This document shows positions 44,430 through 53,399 of a DNA stretch of 64,000 bases, one piece after another; position 1 is the stretch's first letter; every line of letters begins with the position of its first letter. This stretch comes from Bremia lactucae (Eukaryota; Oomycota; Peronosporomycetes; Peronosporales; Peronosporaceae). The notes below the pieces were generated by a model that worked only from the letters and a program-made list of their open reading frames with translations, searched no databases and was not told where the DNA came from. A program made the translations under genes and the position numbers. Where the stretch lies: assembly GCF_004359215.1 (NCBI RefSeq), contig NC_090623.1, forward strand, positions 2,008,829-2,072,828, given 5' to 3'.

Positions 44430-45439
44430 CTACTGGGTATCGACGTTTTGCCGCACTGTACAATATTTCTTGTATAGGTCGGAATTGGTGCTCTTTCGAG
44501 TTTTGCGCGTATTGCATAAGGGACAGGCCGGACGTATATGTTTCGTGGATTTATCTTCTACGGATGGTATTATGCTGTTCCACAGCCTAAAATCCCTCTT
44601 CTCCTTCCTGAACAAGGCTTAGATCTATGGATTCCAGTCTATTAGACGGTACCCATGTGCTCGAAGAGCTTGTACGGTAAACTGGCGTGCTGACACGAGC
44701 AGACTTAAAGTCAAACTCGGCGCGTAGCCCTATGGCAATTGCCTCTTCAAACGTAGCAGGATGGGATCGGAATAATTCCGTCCGGGCAACGCCCTCATTA
44801 AGACCCCCATTAAATTTGTAACGACAATTGCTTCTTGCACCGGGACTTGATGCATAGATGCAACAAAGTTCCCAACTCCTGGACATAGTCCTGTAGGGTT
44901 CGTTTACCCTGTCGAGTCGCTAGGAGCCGTGCTCGCATGCGAAAAGTCTGATCAGGCGGTGCAAACATGCTAGTCATTTGCTGTTTCAGTGATTCCCATG
45001 AGGGAATAGCGTCGTTTATGGACGTGCTGCACGATAGTGCCCACTTTATGGCTCTACCTCCAAGTTTGGAAATGACCATAGCTATCTTTTGCCGTTCTGT
45101 TATGAACAAGGCGGAATCAATGGACATTTTCATCTGCTAAATCCAAAAAGGGAGATTTTCTCCTTCTTTTCCCTCAAATGTCTTTACATCTACAGTAAGA
45201 GGGCGATCCCTCCATTCTGAGTCAGGTGCAGAGATGTACCGGGTTGGCATAGATGCCGCTAAGTGGTCCTGTACCTGACCGATCAGGGAGGCTTCGTACC
45301 GCATGAAGGCTTCAAGCCTTGCATGTAGGACCTCTGGTCCCTGGGAAATAATAAATTCCACGTGCTCAAGCCCAAATAAGGTTTTGAGCTTGTCATAAGC
45401 GGCGCGTTGCGCTTCTGACAATTCTAAAACCTTTTTCAT
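44430..45439 (-). pseudogene. Gypsy gag (second gag type), reversed
   Basis: The minus strand starts [20 protein letters not shown] at 45439, about 225 bases after the 5' LTR. It continues with [20 protein letters not shown], stop, then MSIDSALFITERQKIAMVIS, LGGRAIKWALS, SWESLKQQMTSMFAPPDQ and LQDYVQELGTLLH (Retrotrans_gag order), ending in degraded sequence near a knuckle. This gag differs from that of the element at 24.8 kb although both sit behind family A LTRs. Confidence 0.8.
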
Positions 45440-45663
45440 TTTCGTGAGAAATCAGACTTGTAAAGACTCAGGCGTAGATTGACTACGAGTGCTACCAGGT
45501 TTAGCGGAGCTACCTCGCTCCTAAAGGCAGAGGAAGACTTTTAGACTCAGGGAGTCTCTTAGTTCTATAGAGCTAATGGAGTTTAACAACTCAGGGAGTC
45601 GTACAACCCATTAAAGTTTACTGAATTCTAGTTGACAGGATTCAGGGGTTCGTAGAACCAAAA

Positions 45664-46117
45664 TGTAACGGGGCACTACGACATGTACTGTTTCAGTACA
45701 AGTCCACTTAGCACTGCTTCAGTTGCGAGTGGTGCCCTACGTTATTTCACGTACACTAGTACGTGCAGAGGAAGACTTCTCTTAAGGTAACTAGCTTAAG
45801 AGGGTAAAATGAAAACTTTATTAAATATAATTAAGTGTCTCTTGATCTATCTTTGTAAAGCTAACTTAATTATAATCTAATACTCAACATGTAAATGAAT
45901 TCTTATCTCTATCTTATCTGTAACTTTCTCTTTGATTACTCCTAACAGCTGATTAGTCTGCGGAATAAATAGGTATAATGGTCTATACCTATTTATGGAT
46001 AAGAATTCTGAATATTACTAATAAAGTAATATCCTGCAAATATTATCTACCTTTTAGATAATATATTAAACAACAACCTTTAAGTGTTAATTTCATGTAA
46101 CGATACATCCCGTTACA
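45664..46117 (-). repeat. LTR, family A, reversed (5' LTR)
   Basis: On the minus strand the LTR runs TGTAACGGGATG (46117) to CCCCGTTACA (45664), 454 bp. It is followed by TTTTGGTTCTACGAACCCC; the TGGTTC start suits a primer-binding site complementary to a tRNA 3' end. The flanks are CAAAA and CAAAT, at best an imperfect target duplication. Confidence 0.85.
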
Positions 46118-46189
46118 CAAATGGCAACTAGTGCCCGAGAGTATGTACCTTAGAAAGGCTTCTATCTCTCACGTATCAATGCGCAAGCT

Positions 46190-46429
46190 TTAGGAAGGCA
46201 CTAGACGCTTTAAGATCAAAAGGGGAACTGAGTTAAGCTCAAAAACGATTTCGGCGGCCAGATTTATATCTGGCGGCGACCACATTTATATCTGACGGCG
46301 ACCACATTTGTTAGCCATAATCAATAAGATTTTAGCAATTAAATATTTTAGAATAGGATAGAGGGTATTTTACCCATAAGATAAATGTACCACAACAACG
46401 GTTCTCCAACCAATGTGTGCCCCATTACA
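46190..46429 (-). repeat. LTR fragment, family C, reversed
   Basis: This stretch matches the first ~240 bases of the LTR at 38602 (GGGAACTG block, the repeated TGGCGGCGACCACATTT block, and the shared CCACAACAACGGTTCTCCAA, ending CCCCATTACA). It lacks the other half and abuts the family A LTR at 46118, so the family A element probably inserted into or beside it. Confidence 0.7.
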
Positions 46430-47523
46430 GTCCTCTTGCAACCATCGGCTAACTCTCTCGTGAAGCTCGATTGCTTCACGACGAGCACTGCGAATTTTAA
46501 TTGGAAGAGCATCATGTCGACAATTAATAGTGGTAATCGATTCTACTTACAGCTAAATCGGAGTTTTCAAATTCTTAAAAATTGACCTAGCTTGAAAACT
46601 GATGCCTTTCGAATGCGTGCAGACGGAAGGATCGGACGACAAAGGTGATCGATGAAGAAAAACCAGGCAATAAAAACGTATTCTGGTGCGTCAGAAAAAA
46701 AGAAGACAACGACCGAGCGATTCAGACGGCTCGGATTACGAATCGCTTGTGGATGAAACTTTCTGGTTCGAGGGATTGTCGGATGAAGCGGACCCTCCGC
46801 CGTAGGATGAGTCGGACAATGCATCGGCTATGTAAACAAACACGAGTTGTTGAATTTAATACTTTAACTTCGTGGTGTTTTGTAAAAATCGACAAGGATG
46901 CCATTTTTGAGCAATAGCGCCGTTGTGAAGCACGAATTCGGTTGGAAAAGCAATGACAAGACGCAATTATTTCGAGTGGCGTAGTGCGTAGGTAGGCCTT
47001 AATTAGCTATGAGATTTATATTTCTATATAATGAGACAAGGGGTAAATTTTTATTTACATGCGTTATGATTGGCTTTATGTCGCGGGGGTATATATAGCC
47101 ACTCTTTTTTATTCTTTATTATTCCTCTTAGGTAATATTCACCATGTCACGGGCTACCGAGCTAAAAGGTTTTAAATAGTTTCTTTAGTAATAAACATTT
47201 TCTCGTGCACATCAGCAACTCGTTTCAATTTAAACAAGCATAATATGTACAGATGCAGCAATTTTTTTGGATACGCGTTGCCAAGAGATTGTGGCAGTCA
47301 TTCATTGGCAGTGCTGCTTAATTCAGTCTTTCTATTAATAATAAGACAGAAAGATTCTTGAGATTATTACGTCGCATTCAGGTGCAACCTAGATCATGAA
47401 TTAAGCGAGTTTATTGATTTTAGGTATTAGAATTGCCTTTAGTCTCAAATTTGTACTACTTTAATTGCCCATCGATCTTGTCATTTGAGACATTATCATT
47501 CACAAAAGAGCCAAAATTTATTT
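46430..47523. other. Mixed region: element end and ABCG upstream sequence
   Basis: Just right of the family C LTR the minus strand reads RSARREAIELHERVSRWLQE, which looks like the end of an element's coding part. A short acidic plus-strand frame (DSDGSDYESLVDETFWFEGL) lies near 46720. Near 47048-47080 a block GCGTTATGATTGGCTTTATG with TCGCGGGGG matches the reverse of 38290-38310, so a piece of a family C LTR in the other orientation may be present. The remainder shows nothing clear. Confidence 0.35.
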
Positions 47524-47829
47524 TTAACTTCCAACTTGCTTTCTATGACACCCGGAGCATATAATCTCTTCAATAGCACGAATACGATCCAGGGTATATG
47601 CGTTTAACGTGCGCAACTGAAGCTTGATCTTCCAAGGGAGCGAGCAAATCGGGGTGGTTAGCCTTAGCTGATCAGGATCATAAATAGTCGGGGCGAGCGC
47701 GGTAGGGTTACTCGATTTAGCCACATTAGGGTACGATGCCACTATTGCAATCGGCAAAAACAGAAAAAAAGGACTGCGACCAGGTCCGTGCGACACGTGA
47801 GGGGTTAAAATTTCCTCATTGGTGCCCAA
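47524..47829 (-). CDS. Hypothetical small protein, weakly supported
   Basis: A 101-residue open frame runs divergently from the transporter gene to its right, with 85-150 bases between the starts. It has a short hydrophobic stretch (PFFLFLPIAIVASY) and ends with a Cys-containing tail (IICSGCHRK). I do not recognise it. It may be a chance frame within the transporter's upstream region. Divergent placement close to an intact gene is the only argument for it. Confidence 0.2.
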   Translation of the reverse strand: MGTNEEILTPHVSHGPGRSPFFLFLPIAIVASYPNVAKSSNPTALAPTIYDPDQLRLTTPICSLPWKIKLQLRTLNAYTLDRIRAIEEIICSGCHRKQVGS

Positions 47830-47914
47830 AGTGACCTGTTTTTCGTAAAAGTGGCAAAAGATTCGGTTTGGTCCGAAAGAACCAGGGAGCTCCCAATCTC
47901 AACGCGTTTTTCAA

Positions 47915-50725
47915 GTGTTTTCAACTGGGAATAGGAACGTTAATGGGGCCATTCATTCTCCCGTTTCCATCAATCTAACAATGTGGTCGCTTGGCGTCTT
48001 CCTCGCCTTTGGATTCGCGTATTCTTTCGTGCATAGTTCGTCCTCGGCTTCCACCGATGGAGGAGTGTGTGACCCCGACTATGAACAGCTCGACGATTTA
48101 GGTGAGTCGTGTGAATGTCTCGACGGCTTTAGTGGCCTTGGATGCCGCATGTGCACTGCAAGCACCGATTTCGATGTCTGTAGCACTGCTTTGGGTGCCG
48201 ACTACGCGTGTGTAACCGGGTTTTCATTTGACGCGACTTCGACTGGCAAAACGTATGCTTGCAGTCTTTCGAGCGACCTCCAAGCATTGTTTCCCAATGG
48301 ATCCATTGATGTAACCTGTGATCGCAATGAACAGGGCACAGGAAGTTGTCTTGCTGCTGTGTACAATGCAAAAGACACGGTCAATGGCGCGCATGTAATT
48401 GATTGCAACATGACGGAATGTTCATTCCCAACAGGCAGTGTGAATGCCAAATGTGGCGCAATCAATTGCCACTGTGGGTCCCAGTGCTCTTCCATGAGCA
48501 AATCGATCATTGAATCGACTTTCAGTGGCCAACCCGTTGAAATTCAAGTCATGGAGGCAACCCAAGTGCTAACACTTGTGATTGAAAACTCCCCGTTGCC
48601 ACTCTCGGCAACGTGTACGGCATCGGCGTGTGAACGCGGAGGTCAACGCGATCGAACGATAAGCAAAGCACAGAGTACTCCAGCAAGCACATCCGAGCGC
48701 GTTCATGGCGTCGCACTCGCTGTGATGGCGTGTATAATTCTTGCGCTATTGTTCCTCGTCGCGTGTTTTTCCTTTTGTTGCGTGTGTTTGGATAAACGTC
48801 GAAATGTCGACGAGGCCGATTTAGAGACGGAATTATTAAAAGTCTCGTCTCGCGTAACAAATAAGCTCGAATTTATTAAAATTAGTTGCTATGGTCAAAA
48901 AGGCCCGTCAACTCAGGACGAAAGGATGATTTTAAATTCCATCTCGGGAAGTGTCGTTCGTGGTCAAGTAATGGGGATCTTGGGACCCAGTGGGTCGGGT
49001 AAAACCACGTTATTAAATGCGATTGCTGCCATGGAAAACGGCACTTCGACGATTACAGGGGAGCTCTTGCTAGATGGCCAGAATGTAACGAAAGACTATC
49101 GTCGTCTAGCGGCGTATGTTGAGCAAGACGACACACTCTTTCCAGCGCTAACTGTACGGGAATGTATCACGTATTCGGCACAATTGCGTCTTCCTCTTGA
49201 GATGACTGCTGCCGCCAAGACGGCAATGGTGACGCGAGTACTCGCGGAGCTTAATCTTACTCCTATTATGAATTCTCGCATTGGAGCCGTTGGGGGCAGT
49301 ACGTCCATGCGTGGAATTTCAGGAGGTGAAAGACGTCGTGTAAGCATTGGTATGGAACTCGTGACATCCCCACAGATTCTTCTTCTGGATGAACCAACTT
49401 CAGGACTCGATAGTTCGTCGGCGTATGCAGTACTTCAGGTAATTCAAGCGCTTGCAAGACACGATCGTATGGTGATTTTAAGCATTCATCAGCCAAGTGG
49501 TCGATCGTTTTTGTTACTAGATCAAATTCTGTTATTACGAAAAGGACAGCTTGTATATCGTGGTTCTCCAATGGAATCAAAACCTTACTTTCTCGACCAG
49601 GGGTTTGCTTGTAATGAAGAAGATACTGCTGCGGATTTTATTCTCGATGTTGCATCCAATGCAGAGAATGTGCCTGTGTTTCAACAATGTCCAGAAAACT
49701 TGAAAAGAGTGCACGAAAACGCGTCGTTGGCAAAGTCAAGTGGATTGATTCCAACGGAATTGTTTTCGCCAAAAACGCCCATTGGAAGTCCTTTGTATGA
49801 GACGTCGCTTCGAATCGCCGATACGTCAGAAGGCACGAGTTGGGGAGTCTTGTTTCAGACGATTATGCTTGAAATTCGAGTCCTTTCGACACGAACGGCT
49901 TTGAATCTTTTTCGTCATCGCTCGTTGTTTATACAACACGTGACGCTCAGTTTCGTACTTGCGCTCGTGACTGGACTACTCTTTCAAAACGTTTCGGATA
50001 ACCTCGCAGGGTTTCAAAATCGCATGGGGGCTTTCTTTTTTATACTCACGTTCTTTGGGTTTGCTAGTTTAAGTTCCATGGATCTCTTCATCTCGGAACG
50101 TCCTATTTTTCTACGCGAAACGGGAGCCAAGTACTATACTGCGTTTAGTTATTTCATTGCCAAGACGACGTTAGACACCGTCTTACTTCGCGTCGTACCG
50201 GCCTCGATCTTTGCATGTATTTTTTACTGGCTCATGGCTCTTCAAGCCGAAGCGAGTCGTTTTTTTTTATTTTGGCTCACCCTCGTGCTCTTTAATATTG
50301 CTGCTGGATCCATTTGTGGACTCGTGGGCGTTTTATCGCGTCAAGTGGGATCAGCAAATCTTGCAGCCACGGTCTTGTTATTATTAATGCTGCTCTTTGG
50401 AGGCTTTTTACTGAACTCGGCCACAATGCCCGACTCGGTGGCGTGGCTTCAACATTTATCGATTTTTGGCTATGCGTTTGAAATCCTCATGACCAATGAA
50501 CTTACGGGAATTATTTTATCGTTTGATGCGCCAGGATACCCCGCGATTCCAGTGTATGGAGAAGTGTACCTCCGGACCTTGGGCATGGAGTACACTCACC
50601 GGTATTATGATATCGCAGCGCTTGCGTTAGGTGCGATTGTATTGCAAGTGCTTGCGTATGGCTTCTTGTCGCTTCTCGTGCCGACGCATCGGGTCATGGA
50701 CGAGCACAGCAAGAAAACGACATGA
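47915..50725 (+). CDS. ABCG transporter with EGF-like ectodomain (Adp1-like)
   Basis: An intact 936-residue membrane transporter. A signal sequence is best seen if translation starts at the second ATG (47981, MWSLGVFLAFGFAYSFVH), giving 914 residues; the first ATG is at 47915. Residues about 50-245 form a Cys-rich outside or luminal part with an EGF-like pattern (CECLDGFSGLGC, 66-77). A membrane span follows (265-291), then the ATP-binding domain: Walker A GPSGSGKT (357-364), Q-loop Gln 404, signature ISGGE (468-472), Walker B ILLLDEP (488-494), His 525, then about six C-terminal membrane spans. The layout of signal, EGF-like part, span, ATPase and membrane domain resembles fungal Adp1-type ABCG proteins. 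All catalytic residues are present. The substrate is unknown. Confidence 0.92.
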   Translation: MFSTGNRNVNGAIHSPVSINLTMWSLGVFLAFGFAYSFVHSSSSASTDGGVCDPDYEQLDDLGESCECLDGFSGLGCRMCTASTDFDVCSTALGADYACVTGFSFDATSTGKTYACSLSSDLQALFPNGSIDVTCDRNEQGTGSCLAAVYNAKDTVNGAHVIDCNMTECSFPTGSVNAKCGAINCHCGSQCSSMSKSIIESTFSGQPVEIQVMEATQVLTLVIENSPLPLSATCTASACERGGQRDRTISKAQSTPASTSERVHGVALAVMACIILALLFLVACFSFCCVCLDKRRNVDEADLETELLKVSSRVTNKLEFIKISCYGQKGPSTQDERMILNSISGSVVRGQVMGILGPSGSGKTTLLNAIAAMENGTSTITGELLLDGQNVTKDYRRLAAYVEQDDTLFPALTVRECITYSAQLRLPLEMTAAAKTAMVTRVLAELNLTPIMNSRIGAVGGSTSMRGISGGERRRVSIGMELVTSPQILLLDEPTSGLDSSSAYAVLQVIQALARHDRMVILSIHQPSGRSFLLLDQILLLRKGQLVYRGSPMESKPYFLDQGFACNEEDTAADFILDVASNAENVPVFQQCPENLKRVHENASLAKSSGLIPTELFSPKTPIGSPLYETSLRIADTSEGTSWGVLFQTIMLEIRVLSTRTALNLFRHRSLFIQHVTLSFVLALVTGLLFQNVSDNLAGFQNRMGAFFFILTFFGFASLSSMDLFISERPIFLRETGAKYYTAFSYFIAKTTLDTVLLRVVPASIFACIFYWLMALQAEASRFFLFWLTLVLFNIAAGSICGLVGVLSRQVGSANLAATVLLLLMLLFGGFLLNSATMPDSVAWLQHLSIFGYAFEILMTNELTGIILSFDAPGYPAIPVYGEVYLRTLGMEYTHRYYDIAALALGAIVLQVLAYGFLSLLVPTHRVMDEHSKKTT

Positions 50726-50976
50726 GGATTTTGATAGGTTTTTAAATTTGCCAGGAGTGATATGTCGATCCAAGGAAGTACATAGTTTTCCATTAAATAA
50801 TAAGCAGGAGCTTTTATGACTAAGTTTATTATTATAATAATGTAAATGTGTTCGGAAGGTGGTGATAAAAGAATTGCGAATCAAGATGACATACTACGTT
50901 GCATGCAGTGAAAGCATTACAGAAATTATCAACATGTTACGCGAACGTGGTTAAAAGCTCAGAGGTCATTCTTAAT
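50726..50976. other. Convergent 3' ends
   Basis: The plus-strand transporter and the minus-strand secreted-protein gene converge here with 251 bases between their stops. AT-rich, with no recognised element. Confidence 0.5.
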
Positions 50977-51312
50977 TCAATTATCGCTTCTTAATACCTT
51001 GACTAACGTCCTGAAGCCTGTGGACTTTATTATCGACGGACTAATGTATCTAACCAGTACATTCTGCGACGTTGGATGCCACTTGTCGGATCTCTCGTCG
51101 CGACTAGTCCCTTCAGCTGTTGATACCAAAAGTGTCCTCAAATGAGGACGCGCGTGAAAATCCTTGGTGCCGTTCACAGTATCTGTGACCTCATTGCTTT
51201 CTTTCAGTGCATCAGCCGCCATGGCGACAGTGTGAATGCTCGCTAGCAAAGCCCAGCCCAGAAATACCATGGCGAAGCGCAGGAAAGTCGTATCATTTCG
51301 CTTCGCTACCAT
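50977..51312 (-). CDS. Small secreted protein, RxLR-like effector candidate
   Basis: A 111-residue protein with a clear signal peptide: basic start, hydrophobic core FLRFAMVFLGWALLASIHTV and a likely cut after Ala32 (VAMA-AD). The mature N-terminus carries PHLRTLL (56-62) and, 13 residues on, RDER (71-74). The arrangement of a variant xxLR motif near residue 57 followed by an acidic DER is what is seen in oomycete RxLR-EER effectors, but the first Arg of RxLR is replaced by Pro here. The remaining ~37 residues are short and show no WY-type fold. Such proteins are exported to act in the plant host. Secretion is well supported; effector status is inference. Confidence 0.6.
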   Translation of the reverse strand: MVAKRNDTTFLRFAMVFLGWALLASIHTVAMAADALKESNEVTDTVNGTKDFHARPHLRTLLVSTAEGTSRDERSDKWHPTSQNVLVRYISPSIIKSTGFRTLVKVLRSDN

Positions 51313-52929
51313 TCTTAAATCCGATAAAGTAGTCAGAACTTGGATGGTAAATTGCCGAATGAAGAACCTTCGTTTGTTACACCACGTGTACTTGCTGCCA
51401 CGGTGCGTGCTCCGCGCGATAGCCGCAAAGAGTGAAGTCGAAAAGAATAAGTGCCATCTGTCGATCAGCTTTAAGAAAAGCTGATACCGATTGGAGAAAC
51501 AGATGGAAGGAGCATAAAGCCCGCGGAAGGTATCTTAGAATCCATCACACAGACCAGAAGTTTAGTTTACGAATAACGTTTGCTTAGTTAATATAGAAAT
51601 TTTAAAAGAATCTAGCTCGCATAACACACTCGAATTTCAATTTGAAAAAAAAAAGAAAAAGAACAAACCACGAAAAATCTACTTTCGTCATTGCCGCTAA
51701 AAAAAATTGCCTAGAAAAGGTCGTTAAAGTTTTAAGCGACATGTAACGAGCGCGCTCTAAAGGATGTTTATCGCAGCTTAGCAGTAATAGTGTATTATGA
51801 ACGGCGATAGCGATGCCAGAAGCTGCAACTTAAGCTATTGAAATTTATGTCAAGAGCTGATATATAGGACTTGATGGAACGTCAGAGCATACGCAATGGA
51901 CATGCAACAAGTGAAACAATATCTGGGGACAAATCACTAACGTGCGCTAGGATGTATTGCAAATAGATATACCAGGACATGCAGTCCCGTTCGTTCAGGC
52001 TCTATGGAACAGCTTTCTCACTAAAAATGGTCATTAAAATTGGATTTTTTTAATCGGAGCAATGGCTGCAGAGTATCGCTGGCTTCAGAATTAAATTTTT
52101 ACGCCCTTAAGAGGCTAACAATCTGTCCGTCATAAACTGGATGTCAGGAGCTCGTAGATTAATTGCTCAGGCAGTGTATACAATATAAAAGTATTTAGCT
52201 GACTGAGATTAATTGTCCAAGTTAAACAAAACTATCAGTCATTTTACTCACGAAACTTCCGCTTTGCGTCTAGAGTTAATGTTGGTATAAATTGCAGGCT
52301 TTGCAGCAGTGCAGACAATCAGATAAATTCTTAACAAATAGTAAGCAGAGGTTCACCTGGCTTCAAGTATCAGAGCAAAGACGTATTTAAATAACCGAGT
52401 TTAGCCTGCAAATGACGGTGTCGCACCGTACACGCATGAAGGGAGCGTACACTACTATATATACTTGTATTTTACAACTAGCTAGAGCGTAATCTAAGTT
52501 CTATATGCCCAATACGTGTAAAGCAAATCAGAAACAATCTTTCCTGTAGATCCTTCGATGGCAATTTTGAAGGTTAGCTCAGCTGTACCGAAAAACATTT
52601 GGGCACAATATCATGATTTGTTAAAAGATTTATTTTCGAGTTACTCTTTAAAGCCAATTTAATCACTTTGAAAGTAAACGATACGTTTTACGTGTAATGT
52701 GTCTACACAAGCGTATTATGTTCTTAATCCACTACGCTAGTATAAGAAATTGAAGCTGAGAGCTCGCTATAAATTTCGGCTTTGCCTTTCACCCGAGCAT
52801 CAAATGATAACCCTTGCGACCACCACAATTTTTCAACTCAGCAGACTTCCTTTTTGAAATACCATTGATTTTCGATCGATCCAATCGACTGATTAGTATC
52901 GGATACTAAGATGCACTCAAAATTAAATC
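51313..52929. other. Intergenic, nothing recognised
   Basis: About 1.6 kb of AT-rich sequence with no supported frame, LTR or RNA. It should include the promoter of the small secreted-protein gene at its left end. Confidence 0.5.
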
Positions 52930-53334
52930 ATGGGTCAAGCAGTAGAGGTCAAAAATCCTTCACAAAGCAGATTGTCTCAGTTTCTTGACAGCTCTGCGTC
53001 TAATGCAGCCGTTAATAAGATATCGAAAGCAGTCTCTCCCACAAGCAAAGCGCATGCAACGCAGCGAAGCAATAGAGCATGCAAACAGATGCCTGGTAAA
53101 CGCAACACCAACAAGTTCGTGTTCGACGCGAGCATAGAGATAAATCAAGATCGTCAAAAATCCATGAGTGGACTTTCCTCAAATTTTTTAAAAGCGGTAC
53201 TAATTTTTCGGAAAACTGTGGAAAAGCAATGTTTCATTGATGTTGACATGGACAAATTACGTCGGAAATTATGTACGATTTACGTAGTTACCCAGTGCGT
53301 CATGACGAATTCAACAGCGACAAAAATTAAATAA
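52930..53334 (+). CDS. Hypothetical protein, 134 residues
   Basis: The frame begins MGQAVEVKNPSQSRLSQFLD and is Ser/Asn/Lys-rich for about 70 residues, then has FVFDASIEINQDRQKSMSG and a more structured C-terminus with VEKQCFIDVDMDKLRRKL. No signal peptide or membrane segment. I do not recognise a family. It ends 65 bases before the convergent stop of the large ABCG fusion. It may be real, but no codon or homology evidence is available here. Confidence 0.35.
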   Translation: MGQAVEVKNPSQSRLSQFLDSSASNAAVNKISKAVSPTSKAHATQRSNRACKQMPGKRNTNKFVFDASIEINQDRQKSMSGLSSNFLKAVLIFRKTVEKQCFIDVDMDKLRRKLCTIYVVTQCVMTNSTATKIK

Positions 53335-53399
53335 TTTGATTAGAATCAGATATTTTTGGAGATTATATCAATACATTTTAAGTTTGCGACATCAGTAGC

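Noticed and set aside
48129..49580. Several minus-strand frames of 80-104 codons
   Set aside because: They lie opposite the intact EGF-like/ABCG gene and have no recognisable domain; they are shadows of its codon pattern.
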